From Lachnospiraceae bacterium (GTDB lineage Bacteria > Bacillota > Clostridia > Lachnospirales > Lachnospiraceae): DNA of 64,000 nucleotides. The stretch is taken from NCBI GenBank assembly GCA_015057115.1, contig SVEZ01000003.1, positions 62,001-126,000 of the forward strand, given 5' to 3'. A model generated the notes under the pieces. The model saw only the letters and a program-made list of their open reading frames with translations, was not told where the DNA came from and did no database searches. This document shows, one piece after another, positions 9,699 through 19,498 of this stretch (positions are counted from its first letter, which is position 1; every line of letters begins with the position of its first letter). The position numbers and the translations under genes are program-made.

Positions 9699-11592
9699 AC
9701 CACGTGCTATGGGTCCCCGCCCGAAAATGGAAAAGGGCCGTATGAAGGAAGTACTTTTCCGACTTTTGGGATACATCACCGGGGTATATAAAATCCAGTT
9801 TATTATTGTAATTTTAAGCGTTATTACTGCCGCAATCGGAACGGCAGTTGGAACCGGATTGTTAAAGAACCTGATTGATGAAGGTATTGCTCCGCAGATC
9901 GGAAAGGTTCATCCGGATTTTACCAGACTGTATGAAGTCTGTGCCACTATGGGAGCCATTTATATTGTAGTGGCCTTTGTTCAGTGGCTTCAGGGACGTC
10001 TGATGATTAATATCTGTCAGGGAACCTTACGAACGGTTCGAAATGAAATGATGGAGAAGATGCAGAACTTCCCGTTAAAATATTTTGACACCAACAGCAA
10101 TGGTGATATTATGAGCCGTTACACCAATGATACGGATACCTTAAGACAGATGATTTCCCAGGGATTACCCAATATGGTTTCTTCTTTCTTAACCATTACT
10201 GTAGTGTTTATTTCCATGCTGCGATTAAGTTGGCAGTTGACGTTGGTTGTAATTGTATTTTTGGGTGCCATTATTTACATGGGTAAGTTTTTGGGAGGAA
10301 GAAGTTCCAAATACTATGTAAAACAGCAGGATTCCGTGGGTAAGGTAAACGGCTTCATTGAAGAAATGCTTACAGGACAGAAGGTAATTAAGGTATTTAA
10401 CCATGAAAAGAACTGTGAGGAAGAATTTACCAAGCTGAATGAAAACCTGTTTGACAATGCTTCCAAGGCAGGAATTTTTGCCAACATTATGATGCCGATT
10501 ATGGCACAGATGAGTAACTTCCTGTACTTTTTTATCGCCATTGTGGGAGCGGCACTGATTATTAAGGGAGTGATTCCAATTTCATTAGGTGTACTCATTG
10601 CCTTTTTGCAGTATACCAAGAACTTTACCAACCCCATCACTCAGGTTTCCCAGCAGATTTCCGGTGTGGTTATGGCACTGGCAGGTGCAGACCGTATTTT
10701 TAAGTTGCTGGATGAGAAGCCGGAAGTGGACGAAGGAAACGTTACTCTGGTAAATGTGGAAGAGTCAGAAGACGGAACCCTGGAAGAAACGAATAAGCGT
10801 ACTGAGAAATGGGCATTCAAGAAACCATTGGAAGATGGCGGCTTTGAACTTGTTCGGTTAAAAGGAAGAGTGGATTTTGACCATGTAGACTTCGGCTATA
10901 ACGAAGAAAAATTGGTATTAAAGGATTTAAGTCTTTTTGCCAAACCGGGACAGAAGATTGCCTTTGTGGGACACACCGGTGCGGGAAAAACCACAATTAC
11001 CAACCTGATTAATCGCTTTTATGACGTTGGAAAGGGTAAAATTACTTATGACGGAATTGATGTAAGAGATATTAAGAAGGATGATTTAAGAAGATCTCTT
11101 GGTATCGTTTTACAGGATACCCATTTGTTTACCGGAACTATTCGTGATAATATTCGTTACGGAAGACTGGATGCAACGGATGAAGAGGTGGAGGCAGCGG
11201 CAAAATTGGCTAATGCCGATCATTTTATCCGGCTTTTGGAAAATGGCTATGATACAGTGATTACCGGTGACGGCGGCATGCTTTCTCAGGGACAGAGACA
11301 GCTTTTATCCATTGCCAGAGCGGCGGTGGCAGATCCGCCGGTACTGATTTTGGATGAGGCAACCTCCAGTATTGATACCCGTACCGAGGCTATTGTACAG
11401 GAAGGTATGGATAGGTTGATGGAGGGCAGAACCGTATTTGTTATTGCCCATCGTTTATCGACGGTACGAAATGCCAAAGCAATTCTGTATCTGGAAAACG
11501 GAGAAGTAAAGGAACGCGGTGAACATAAGGATCTTTTGGCTCTCAAAGGAAACTATTACCGATTGTATACCGGCGCTTTTGAATTAGAGTAA
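9688..11592 (+). CDS. Heterodimeric ABC exporter subunit with catalytic ATPase
   Basis: Partner of the preceding half-transporter (634 aa). The ATG at 9688 has AAAGGAGGG ending 7 bases upstream, a better distance than the ATG at 9682, and overlaps the first gene by 11 bases, implying translational coupling. The ATPase keeps Walker A GHTGAGKTT, Walker B VLILDEATSSID with the catalytic Glu, and the H-loop VIAHRLST, but its signature reads LSQGQRQ, so it completes one normal and one degenerate site with its partner. A charged insert (about residues 350-400) lies between the membrane and ATPase domains. This is the usual division of labour in asymmetric multidrug/lipid exporters. Confidence 0.88.
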   Translation: MPPRPRAMGPRPKMEKGRMKEVLFRLLGYITGVYKIQFIIVILSVITAAIGTAVGTGLLKNLIDEGIAPQIGKVHPDFTRLYEVCATMGAIYIVVAFVQWLQGRLMINICQGTLRTVRNEMMEKMQNFPLKYFDTNSNGDIMSRYTNDTDTLRQMISQGLPNMVSSFLTITVVFISMLRLSWQLTLVVIVFLGAIIYMGKFLGGRSSKYYVKQQDSVGKVNGFIEEMLTGQKVIKVFNHEKNCEEEFTKLNENLFDNASKAGIFANIMMPIMAQMSNFLYFFIAIVGAALIIKGVIPISLGVLIAFLQYTKNFTNPITQVSQQISGVVMALAGADRIFKLLDEKPEVDEGNVTLVNVEESEDGTLEETNKRTEKWAFKKPLEDGGFELVRLKGRVDFDHVDFGYNEEKLVLKDLSLFAKPGQKIAFVGHTGAGKTTITNLINRFYDVGKGKITYDGIDVRDIKKDDLRRSLGIVLQDTHLFTGTIRDNIRYGRLDATDEEVEAAAKLANADHFIRLLENGYDTVITGDGGMLSQGQRQLLSIARAAVADPPVLILDEATSSIDTRTEAIVQEGMDRLMEGRTVFVIAHRLSTVRNAKAILYLENGEVKERGEHKDLLALKGNYYRLYTGAFELE

Positions 11593-11602
11593 CAGCAATT
11601 TC

Positions 11603-11631
11603 TTGCTTTATCATGAAATCTATGATAAAAT
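11603..11631 (+). promoter_or_regulatory. Promoter of the degV gene
   Basis: TTGCTT, 17 bases, TAAAAT with an extended TGa. It overlaps an inverted repeat TTTATCAT/ATGATAAA (11607-11629) that could be an operator or part of a weak terminator for the exporter operon. Confidence 0.5.
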
Positions 11632-11672
11632 AACTTGGTTATGTGCTTTCATACATCTATGGAGGAAAATAA

Positions 11673-12554
11673 GTGAGAAAGATTGCAATTTTGACAGACA
11701 GCAATAGCGGCATTACCCAGGCGGAAGCCGCGAAGCTGGGAATACATGTAATTCCCATGCCGTTTATGATTGGCGGGAAGACCTATTATGAAGACGTGAA
11801 TCTGACCCAGGAGCAGTTCTATACCATGCTGACGGAAGGAGAGGATATCTCTACCTCTATGCCGGCTATGGGAGACACCATGGACACATGGGAGAAGCTG
11901 CTTACGGAATATGAGGAGATTGTCTATATTCCTATGTCCAGTGGACTCAGCGGAAGCTGTGCCACAGCGATTATGATTGCTCAGGACTATGAGGAATTTG
12001 CCGGCAAGGTGTTTGTGGTGGATAATCACAGGATTTCTGTAACCATGCGCCAGTCGGTGTTGGATGCTATGCTTTTACGGGACAAGGGATTTGACGGTGG
12101 TCAGATTAAGGAAAGACTGGAAGCCGTGAAGCAGGAAAGTAGTATCTACATCATGGTGGATACCATGCATTATTTAAAGAAGGGCGGTCGGGTGACACCG
12201 GCGGCTGCGGCTCTTGGTACCTTGTTAAGAATCAAACCGGTCTTATCCATTCAGGGTGAGAAGTTGGATTTGTTTGCAAAAGCAAGAACCGTAAAGAATG
12301 CGAAATCAATTATGATTTCCCAGATGAAGAAAGAGTTTGCGGAACGCTTTGGCAGCGCAGACGGGCAGAAGATGCATCTTGCATTGGCTCATACCTGCGA
12401 CGAAGCAACCGTGGAGGAATGGAAGAAAGAGGTTTCGGAACAGTTTCCGGGATGCGAAATTGCGGTGAACCCTCTGTCATTAAGTGTATCCTGTCATATC
12501 GGACCGGGTGCTCTTGCCATTGCCTGCTCGAAGAAATTAGAAGAAGAGGAATAA
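11673..12554 (+). CDS. DegV family fatty-acid-binding protein
   Basis: DegV proteins bind a fatty acyl chain; in Gram-positive bacteria the FakB members present fatty acids to the kinase FakA. This 293-residue protein begins at a GTG with GGAGGAAAA upstream and shows the family pattern: ILTDSNSGIT near the N-terminus, IPMSSGLSGSC in the binding region, TMHYLKKGGRV and LLRIKPVLSIQ. No FakA gene is in the window, so a role in fatty acid activation is inferred from the family only. Confidence 0.88.
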   Translation: MRKIAILTDSNSGITQAEAAKLGIHVIPMPFMIGGKTYYEDVNLTQEQFYTMLTEGEDISTSMPAMGDTMDTWEKLLTEYEEIVYIPMSSGLSGSCATAIMIAQDYEEFAGKVFVVDNHRISVTMRQSVLDAMLLRDKGFDGGQIKERLEAVKQESSIYIMVDTMHYLKKGGRVTPAAAALGTLLRIKPVLSIQGEKLDLFAKARTVKNAKSIMISQMKKEFAERFGSADGQKMHLALAHTCDEATVEEWKKEVSEQFPGCEIAVNPLSLSVSCHIGPGALAIACSKKLEEEE

Positions 12555-12558
12555 GCAA

Positions 12559-12592
12559 CAGGCGCAAGAAGACGAAGGTTTTTTTGCGCCTG
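12559..12592 (+). terminator. Hairpin between degV and the thioesterase gene
   Basis: CAGGCGCAA (12559-12567) pairs with TTGCGCCTG (12584-12592). Only a short T-run follows, so it may attenuate rather than terminate transcription. Confidence 0.45.
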
Positions 12593-12608
12593 CTTTAAGG
12601 AGGAAACA

Positions 12609-13028
12609 ATGTCTCAGGAAATATTTACGAAGGAAAAGTTACTTCATAATCCGGAATGCCTGGATACCTTTTCAAAAGAACTTCGGATTCTTTTTGAAGA
12701 AATTGAAGTGGGAAGAGCCGTGGCAACTATGACGCTTCGTAAAGAGATTGTTAACCCTATTGGCAGTATCCATGGAGGAGCCCTTTTTTCTCTGTGCGAT
12801 ATAGCGGCCGGAGTAGCAGCTTCGGAATGCGGTGGTGTGGTAACAACCTTGGACAGTAATATTCAGTTCCTGTCTCCTGCCTTTCTCGGAAAAAATGAAA
12901 AACTGACGGTTACGGCCAAAATGAAAAAAGATGGCAAAACCATTCGAGTGGTAGAAGCAGATGTCAGGGATGAGAATGAGAAGTTGATTTGTTCGTCTCA
13001 GTTTACATTTTATGTTATGAGGCGATGA
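12609..13028 (+). CDS. PaaI family hotdog-fold thioesterase
   Basis: Small acyl-CoA thioesterase of the PaaI/YdiI type (139 aa). The catalytic-loop motif NPIGSIHGGALFSLCD is present, followed by the helix and TTLDSNIQFLSPA strand that form the hotdog fold and CoA site. AAGGAGG precedes the ATG. It may share a transcript with degV, which suggests an acyl-chain theme. The substrate cannot be told from the sequence. Confidence 0.85.
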   Translation: MSQEIFTKEKLLHNPECLDTFSKELRILFEEIEVGRAVATMTLRKEIVNPIGSIHGGALFSLCDIAAGVAASECGGVVTTLDSNIQFLSPAFLGKNEKLTVTAKMKKDGKTIRVVEADVRDENEKLICSSQFTFYVMRR

Positions 13029-13044
13029 AAGTTTTGGCTTTTTG

Positions 13045-13053
13045 TGGTAAAAT
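13045..13053 (+). promoter_or_regulatory. Extended -10 element before purA
   Basis: TGgTAAAAT with no good -35. The downstream leader holds a small AAACAGA/TCTGTTT hairpin (13072-13091). No purine riboswitch was found. Confidence 0.4.
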
Positions 13054-13120
13054 AGTAAAGTATGGAAAGTTAAACAGACAAAGTTCTGTTTTTCTATAAA
13101 TCTAGGAGGAAATAAGAAGA

Positions 13121-14416
13121 ATGGTAAAAGCAGTTGTAGGAGCAAACTGGGGAGACGAAGGTAAGGGGAAAATTACCGATATGATGGCAACAGATGCGGA
13201 TATGGTTATCCGTTTTCAGGGTGGAGCCAATGCAGGACATACGATCGTCAATGAATACGGCAAGTTCGCATTACATACCCTGCCATCCGGCGTTTTTAAC
13301 CAGAAGGTTGTAAATATTATCGGTAATGGTGTAGCATTAAACATTCCGATCTTTATTAAAGAATTACAGTCTGTAGTGGATCAGGGCGTTCCGAAGCCAA
13401 CCATTTATGTATCGGATCGTGCCCAGATGGTAATGTCATACCATATTGCATTCGATGCCTATGAGGAGGAGCGTCTGGCAGGGAAATCCTTTGGATCCAC
13501 CAAATCCGGAATTGCACCGTTTTATTCTGATAAATACGCTAAAATCGGTATTCAGGTAGGAGAGCTTTTCTCTGATGAAGACAGACTGCGCGGACGTGTA
13601 GAGAACATTCTGGCTCAGAAGAATGTTATTTTAGAGCATTTGTATCATAAACCGGCTATAAAGGTGGATGATATCATGAAGGAATTAATGGAGTATCGTG
13701 ATATGATTACTCCGTACGTGAAAGATACTTCCGTATTGATTCATGATGCCATCAAAGCAGACAAGGTGATTTTGTTAGAGGGACAGCTTGGAACCTTAAA
13801 GGATCCGGATCACGGAATTTATCCGATGGTTACTTCATCCTCCACATTGGCAGCGTTCGGTGCCATTGGAGCAGGTATTCCTCCTTACGAAATCAAGGAG
13901 ATTGTTACTGTTTGTAAGGCATATTCTTCAGCGGTAGGAGCCGGTGCTTTTGTCAGCGAGATTTTCGGAGAGGAAGCAGACGAGCTTAGAAGACGCGGCG
14001 GTGACGGCGGCGAGTATGGTGCAACCACCGGACGTCCGAGAAGAATGGGATGGTTTGACTGCGTAGCATCCAAGTATGGTTGCAAGATGCAGGGAGCAAC
14101 GGACGTTGCTTTTACCGTATTGGATGTTTTGGGATATTTAGATGAGATTCCGGTTTGTGTAGGTTATGAAGTGGACGGAGAAGTAACAACAGACTTCCCG
14201 ATGACCAGCACTTTGGAGAAGGCGAAACCGGTATTAAAGAAACTTCCGGGATGGAAATGCGAGATTCGCGGTATCCGTAAGTATGAGGATTTGCCGGAGA
14301 ACTGCAGAAAATATATTGAATTTATTGAGGAACAGATTGGTTATCCGATTACCATGGTCAGCAACGGACCGGGCAGAGAGGATATTATCTATCGCAAGAG
14401 TCCTTTAAAGAAATAA
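13121..14416 (+). CDS. purA: Adenylosuccinate synthetase
   Basis: GTP-dependent enzyme that joins IMP and aspartate to give adenylosuccinate, the first committed step to AMP. The 431-residue protein has the N-terminal GANWGDEGKGK P-loop with the catalytic Asp, GGANAGHT with the catalytic His, and the GTP-recognition region near the C-terminus. The middle motif reads GQLGTLKDPDHGIYP where most bacteria have GAQGTLLDIDHGTYP, so it belongs to a variant clade. AGGAGG precedes the ATG. Confidence 0.95.
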   Translation: MVKAVVGANWGDEGKGKITDMMATDADMVIRFQGGANAGHTIVNEYGKFALHTLPSGVFNQKVVNIIGNGVALNIPIFIKELQSVVDQGVPKPTIYVSDRAQMVMSYHIAFDAYEEERLAGKSFGSTKSGIAPFYSDKYAKIGIQVGELFSDEDRLRGRVENILAQKNVILEHLYHKPAIKVDDIMKELMEYRDMITPYVKDTSVLIHDAIKADKVILLEGQLGTLKDPDHGIYPMVTSSSTLAAFGAIGAGIPPYEIKEIVTVCKAYSSAVGAGAFVSEIFGEEADELRRRGGDGGEYGATTGRPRRMGWFDCVASKYGCKMQGATDVAFTVLDVLGYLDEIPVCVGYEVDGEVTTDFPMTSTLEKAKPVLKKLPGWKCEIRGIRKYEDLPENCRKYIEFIEEQIGYPITMVSNGPGREDIIYRKSPLKK

Positions 14417-14434
14417 GAAAGTGGGGAAGGTATC

Positions 14435-15835
14435 ATGACGAAGAAGCATGCAGAAGTATTGGTGATCGGTGGTGGCCCGGGGGGATACGTGGCAGCCATC
14501 TATGCAGCAAAGAACGGTAAACAGGTTATTTTGGCTGAGAAGGAACATCTGGGCGGAACCTGTTTAAACATCGGATGTATTCCCACCAAGGCATTGGTGA
14601 AAAGTGCCGAGGTGTTTGCGGAAATTAAGAAGGCAAAAGAATTCGGTATCTGTCTGGAGTCGGAAGCGACTCCGGACATGAATGCCATTATGGATCGTAA
14701 AGAAGAAGTGGTGAAGCGTCTTGTGGGAGGCGTGGAGCATATCTTAAAGAAGAACAATGTAGAGGTTTTGTGTGGAACAGCCGCTTTTACCGATGATAAA
14801 ACTGTTAAGGTTACGGGGGAAGAGGAGTACGAGGTTACTTTTGATGATGTAATTATCGCAACCGGTTCCAAGGTGGCAAAGGTGCCGATTCCGGGTATTG
14901 ATTTGCCATTCGTTTTAAACAGTACCTCTGCTTTAAGCTTGCGGGAACTGCCAAAGAGTATTGCCATTATCGGTGGTGGTGTCATTGGTCTGGAATTTGC
15001 CTTTTTGTATCGCCATTTGGGTGTGGAAGTTACGGTAATTGAATTTATGGATCGGTTGGTAAGCGTTCTTGATTCCGATGCTTCTTCCGAAATCCTTCGA
15101 CAGGCGAAAAAAGCCGGTATTAAGGTAAGCACCTCTGCAAAGGTAACAGAAATTCGTACCGGTGAAGACGGTAATGCGGTGGTAGCTTATGAGCGCAAGG
15201 AGAAAGTAAATGAAGTATCTTGCGAGAAGGTTTTAGTTGCCATTGGCAGAAGCCCGGAATTTTCAGGCTTGGGTATTGAAAATACTTCCGTGGAGCCTTT
15301 GGAGAAAAATCGCGGAATCAAAGTTAACGAATATATGCAGACCAACGTAGAGCATATCTATGCTATCGGTGATGTAAACAACCTGATTCAGCTTGCCCAT
15401 GCAGCCAGCCATCAGGGTATGACGGCAGTGGACAAGATTCTTGGAAAAGAAGTGGAAGCGTTTGAGAAAACCACTGTTCCAAGTGTTATTTTCACCACAC
15501 CGGAAATTGCCAGTGTAGGTGTATCGGAGGATTACTTGAAAGAGCAGGGTATTCCTTATACGGTTGGTAAGTTCCAGTTTAACGGAAACGGTAAGGCTGT
15601 TACCATGGGACAGGCCAATGGTTTTTGCAAACTTATAAAGAACGAGAAGGATGAGATTATCGGTGGAACAATTGTGGGACCGGATGCATCCACTTTAATC
15701 GCAACAGTGACTTTGGCGGTACGTAATAAGATGAAAGATTGCGATATTACCCATACAGTTTTTGCACACCCCACAACGGGAGAGGTATTGCATGAGGCGG
15801 CGTTGGATCTTTCTATCGGTTGCATTCATGCATAG
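14435..15835 (+). CDS. lpdA: Dihydrolipoyl dehydrogenase
   Basis: FAD-dependent disulfide oxidoreductase that reoxidises dihydrolipoamide with NAD+. The 466-residue protein shows the FAD site GGGPGGYVAAIYAAK, the redox disulfide GGTCLNIGCIPTK, the NAD site IIGGGVIGLEFA, and the dimer-interface catalytic pair in HPTTGE near the C-terminus. No 2-oxoacid dehydrogenase or glycine-cleavage genes are adjacent, so the partner complex is unknown. It follows purA by 18 bases and is probably cotranscribed with it. Confidence 0.92.
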   Translation: MTKKHAEVLVIGGGPGGYVAAIYAAKNGKQVILAEKEHLGGTCLNIGCIPTKALVKSAEVFAEIKKAKEFGICLESEATPDMNAIMDRKEEVVKRLVGGVEHILKKNNVEVLCGTAAFTDDKTVKVTGEEEYEVTFDDVIIATGSKVAKVPIPGIDLPFVLNSTSALSLRELPKSIAIIGGGVIGLEFAFLYRHLGVEVTVIEFMDRLVSVLDSDASSEILRQAKKAGIKVSTSAKVTEIRTGEDGNAVVAYERKEKVNEVSCEKVLVAIGRSPEFSGLGIENTSVEPLEKNRGIKVNEYMQTNVEHIYAIGDVNNLIQLAHAASHQGMTAVDKILGKEVEAFEKTTVPSVIFTTPEIASVGVSEDYLKEQGIPYTVGKFQFNGNGKAVTMGQANGFCKLIKNEKDEIIGGTIVGPDASTLIATVTLAVRNKMKDCDITHTVFAHPTTGEVLHEAALDLSIGCIHA

Positions 15836-15859
15836 GTATGAAAAAGGAGAGTACGGTAA

Positions 15860-18800
15860 GTGAAGAAAAGCTGGTTCAGACGAATTGTAAGTTGTGTTTT
15901 GCTGATCGTATGTGTAACTATGTTTTTCCCGGTTCCGGGAAGAGCGGAAAAATGTAGGCAGCGAATAAAGGTCGGCTATTATGAAAGTGAGAATTTTCAG
16001 AAGGGAAAGTCCGATAAGGAGCCGAAAAGCGGATACAGTTATGAATATCTGCAAAAGATTGCCTACTATACCGGATGGAGTTATGAGTATGTATATGGAG
16101 ATTGGTCTGAACTCTATGACATGTTTGTAGAGGGAAAGATTGATTTAATGGCCGGGCTGTCCAAAACCGAGGAACGGGAAGGAAAAATGCTTTTTCCCAA
16201 ACAGGAGATGGGAGCGGAAAACTATTTCCTCTACACGGATGAAGAGCGTTTTTTTGACGGAAATAAGCGACAGAACTGGGATGGCAAGCGAATCGGCGTG
16301 ATTGAGAATAGCCTGATGACCAGTTGCGTTATGGAGTGGGCGCGGGAGAATCAGATTTCCCCCAAGCTGATTTATTTCAGTGATTTCGGAAAAAGGGATA
16401 AAGCCTTTGCGGAACGACGAATCGATGTGATTGCGTCTACGGATAACAGCATTACATCGGAGAGCGGTCTGAGTATGGTGGCGAAGGTGGGAGAAAGCCC
16501 CTTTTATTTGGCTGTTTCCACGAAAAAACCTGAGCTTTTGGAGGAATTAAATCTGGCCCTGGAAAAGATTCAGATGGGAGGATATTCCTTTAATCAGAGC
16601 TTAGAGAAAACATATTTTTCCAATACATTACGAAAAAAACTTTCAGAAGATGAGGAGGAATGGGTCAAAAACCATTCCTTACTTGTCGTTGGATATATGG
16701 ATAATTTTCTCCCGTTTTGCGGAGAAGACAAAAACGGAAATGCCACCGGCGTAATGACAGAGATTTTCGACGAAATCTGGAGCCGGTTTCATTTAAAGGA
16801 TCGGGTTAAGATTCGATATGTGTCCTACAAAGATCAAGGGGAATTATACGACGCGGTGAATGAAGGAAAGGTGGATGTAGCATTCCCTATCTATCTGGAC
16901 ATCTGGAATTCCGAGCAAAATAATCTTTTTCAAACGGACAGTATTGCGGCTTCGGGAATTGATATAATTTTCCGGGAAGATTACACGGCAGAAACGGACA
17001 AGAAAATTGCCATTAATCGTAATAATCGGATGATGCAGGAATTTGTGAAAAAGTGTTACCCTTCATCGGAGATTCATTTATATGATTCCGTGGAGGAATG
17101 TCTGGATGCGGTGTTAAACGGTAAAGTGAGCAGCACCCTCATCAACGGCTATCGTACCAACGGTATTTTGAATGAAAAAATGAGTGCGGCGCTGAATGTG
17201 GCTGCTGTTCCGCAACAGTTTTCCATGGGTATGGGAGTGAAAAAAGGAGAAAGCAAGTTGGTTTCTCTGTTGAACCATGGTCTTGGGCTTTTGGATTCGG
17301 ATTTTGTATACTTACGAACCTATCGCTACGGCGTGAAAGAGCGTGGTCAAAATGTGGAAGATATTATTCAAAAGTACATTGTGACCATCCTTATTACTCT
17401 GTTGGTGATTTTGGGACTGAGTGTGTTTATTATCATTGTTTCCAATCTGTATCGAAAGGCTGTGGATGCAGAGCGGGAGTTAAAAGATGCAACCTATACC
17501 AAACAAACGGTGTTGTATTCCCTTGGTGCGGCAATTTGGACTATGCGGTGTCATCCGGACGGTACCATTACGGAATTCCAGAATAGTGAAGAATTACGGA
17601 AAATGTTGGGATATACCAAAGAAGAATATCCGGATGATATGGAATTTGCAAAGGAGAATATCCATCCGGATGATTGGCCAAACATCGTAGAAGAAGACGT
17701 AAAAATCTGCAAAGACTTTTCGGAAACCTTTGATACCCAGTGGCGTGTCAGAATGAAATCCGGTGAATATAAGTGGTTTCGGGCAGTAGGACGTATTGCG
17801 GAGGGAACGGACGGATTATTCTATGGAGCCCTTTTGGATGTAGATGAGCAGCGGCAGGCGGAGTTACAGGCAGAAGAAGCTCGTAAAGAAAAAGCGAAGT
17901 TGGAAGAAGCCATGAATGCGGTTTACCGGGCTTTGGGAAGTGCTCAGTGGCAACGGGATTTTGACAGAGAAGGAAACCTGACGGGTATTCATCTTAGCAG
18001 AGAATTTATTAGGCTTCATGGATATGATTCCTATGAAAAGGCACCCCAGACATCCGAAGAATGGTTGGAAGTGGTGCACCCGGAAGATCGAGATGCCGTA
18101 GAAAAATTCTTTATGGTTCCGGGAAATCGTACGGAGGATAATGCGCCTCTTAGTATGATTTATCGGGTGAAAGGGCAGGGAGGAGAATACCGTTACTTAA
18201 AGTCCAGTGGGCAGTCAGTGTTTAGGGCAGACGGAACGGTAAAAAGCGTATACGGTGCGGTAATGGATGTGCATGAGCAGGAAATGGCGCACCAGAGTAT
18301 GATGAAGGCTATAGAGCTGGCAGAATCGGCCAATAAAGCAAAAACAGCCTTTTTATTCAACATGTCTCACGATATCCGGACGCCAATGAATGCCATTATC
18401 GGTTTTGCGGAGTTAATGGAGTTGCATTGGGGAGATGATAACCTTACAAAGGGTTATCTGAAGAAGTTGAAATCTGCCAGTGAATTCCTTTTATCCTTAA
18501 TCAACAATGTATTGGAACTTGCCCGGATTGAAAGCGGTAAGATGACTTTGGACGAGAAGCCTTGCCGAATGGATGCTGTTGTAGACGATATCTGCAACGT
18601 TATGGAAGGCACTTTTAAGAAAAACGGTCAGCAGTTCAAGAAGGAACTGAACCTTTCTCACGCCACGGTGTATGCGGATGAAACCAAATTACGGGAAATT
18701 TTATTAAATGTATTAAGCAATGCGGCAAAATATACACCGGAGGGTGGCTGTATTACCTATACCGTAACGGAAGAACCGAAGGAAGAAGATGGCGTGGTAT

Positions 18801-19480
18801 GGGTAATCAGTACCATTACAGATACCGGTATCGGAATGAGCGAAGAGTTTTTGCCCCATGTATTTGAGGAGTTTTCCAGAGAGGAAACGACGGCAAACAA
18901 TCCGGTGGTTGGAACCGGTTTGGGTATGCCCATTGTGAAACAGCTGGTGGAGCGGATGCAGGGGTCCATTGAGGTGGAGAGTAAGCTTGGAGCAGGTTCT
19001 ACCTTCCGAATTCTGATTCCTCATCGTATCGCGGATGATATTACAAGAGACGATAATGCGCAGCTGACAAAAGAGCAGATGCGGGAAATGTTTGCGGATA
19101 AACGTGTTCTTTTGGCGGAGGATAATCCGTTGAATGCTGAGATTGCAAAGGCGATTTTAAGGGACAAAGGCTTTTTGGTGGAGCATGTTAAGGATGGCGA
19201 GGAATGTCTGAAGCGGGTGCAGGAAGCGGATGCAAGATATTTCGATGTAATCCTGATGGATATTCATATGCCGAAAATGAATGGCTATGAAGCCACCCGT
19301 GCAATACGAAAGCTGGAAGATGAGGAAAAGGCAAATATTCCGATTTTTGCCGTGACGGCTAACGCTTTTGAGGAAGATAAGAAGGAGGCCATGGCGGCAG
19401 GTATGAACGGTCATTTGGTGAAACCTCTCGATGTAAAGCGAATGATGCAAACGTTGGCTGAGTTATTTGAGCGGGAGTAA
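15860..19480 (+). CDS. BvgS/EvgS-like hybrid kinase with two periplasmic-binding domains and two PAS domains
   Basis: Very large sensor kinase (1206 aa) starting at GTG with AGGAGAG upstream. In order: signal sequence (1-30); two bacterial solute-binding (SBP_bac_3) domains (about 35-235 and 265-505), an arrangement known as a Venus-flytrap sensor; a membrane helix (about 515-540); two PAS domains (about 565-665 and 690-815) with HPDDW and HPEDR motifs; HisKA with NMSHDIRTPMN; HATPase with GTGLGMPIVKQL; and a C-terminal receiver with LLAEDN, VILMDIHMPKMNG and LVKPL. The ligand is probably a small extracellular solute such as an amino acid. No separate response regulator or Hpt is nearby. Confidence 0.9.
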   Translation: MKKSWFRRIVSCVLLIVCVTMFFPVPGRAEKCRQRIKVGYYESENFQKGKSDKEPKSGYSYEYLQKIAYYTGWSYEYVYGDWSELYDMFVEGKIDLMAGLSKTEEREGKMLFPKQEMGAENYFLYTDEERFFDGNKRQNWDGKRIGVIENSLMTSCVMEWARENQISPKLIYFSDFGKRDKAFAERRIDVIASTDNSITSESGLSMVAKVGESPFYLAVSTKKPELLEELNLALEKIQMGGYSFNQSLEKTYFSNTLRKKLSEDEEEWVKNHSLLVVGYMDNFLPFCGEDKNGNATGVMTEIFDEIWSRFHLKDRVKIRYVSYKDQGELYDAVNEGKVDVAFPIYLDIWNSEQNNLFQTDSIAASGIDIIFREDYTAETDKKIAINRNNRMMQEFVKKCYPSSEIHLYDSVEECLDAVLNGKVSSTLINGYRTNGILNEKMSAALNVAAVPQQFSMGMGVKKGESKLVSLLNHGLGLLDSDFVYLRTYRYGVKERGQNVEDIIQKYIVTILITLLVILGLSVFIIIVSNLYRKAVDAERELKDATYTKQTVLYSLGAAIWTMRCHPDGTITEFQNSEELRKMLGYTKEEYPDDMEFAKENIHPDDWPNIVEEDVKICKDFSETFDTQWRVRMKSGEYKWFRAVGRIAEGTDGLFYGALLDVDEQRQAELQAEEARKEKAKLEEAMNAVYRALGSAQWQRDFDREGNLTGIHLSREFIRLHGYDSYEKAPQTSEEWLEVVHPEDRDAVEKFFMVPGNRTEDNAPLSMIYRVKGQGGEYRYLKSSGQSVFRADGTVKSVYGAVMDVHEQEMAHQSMMKAIELAESANKAKTAFLFNMSHDIRTPMNAIIGFAELMELHWGDDNLTKGYLKKLKSASEFLLSLINNVLELARIESGKMTLDEKPCRMDAVVDDICNVMEGTFKKNGQQFKKELNLSHATVYADETKLREILLNVLSNAAKYTPEGGCITYTVTEEPKEEDGVVWVISTITDTGIGMSEEFLPHVFEEFSREETTANNPVVGTGLGMPIVKQLVERMQGSIEVESKLGAGSTFRILIPHRIADDITRDDNAQLTKEQMREMFADKRVLLAEDNPLNAEIAKAILRDKGFLVEHVKDGEECLKRVQEADARYFDVILMDIHMPKMNGYEATRAIRKLEDEEKANIPIFAVTANAFEEDKKEAMAAGMNGHLVKPLDVKRMMQTLAELFERE

Positions 19481-19498
19481 GAAGATATAAGGAGTATT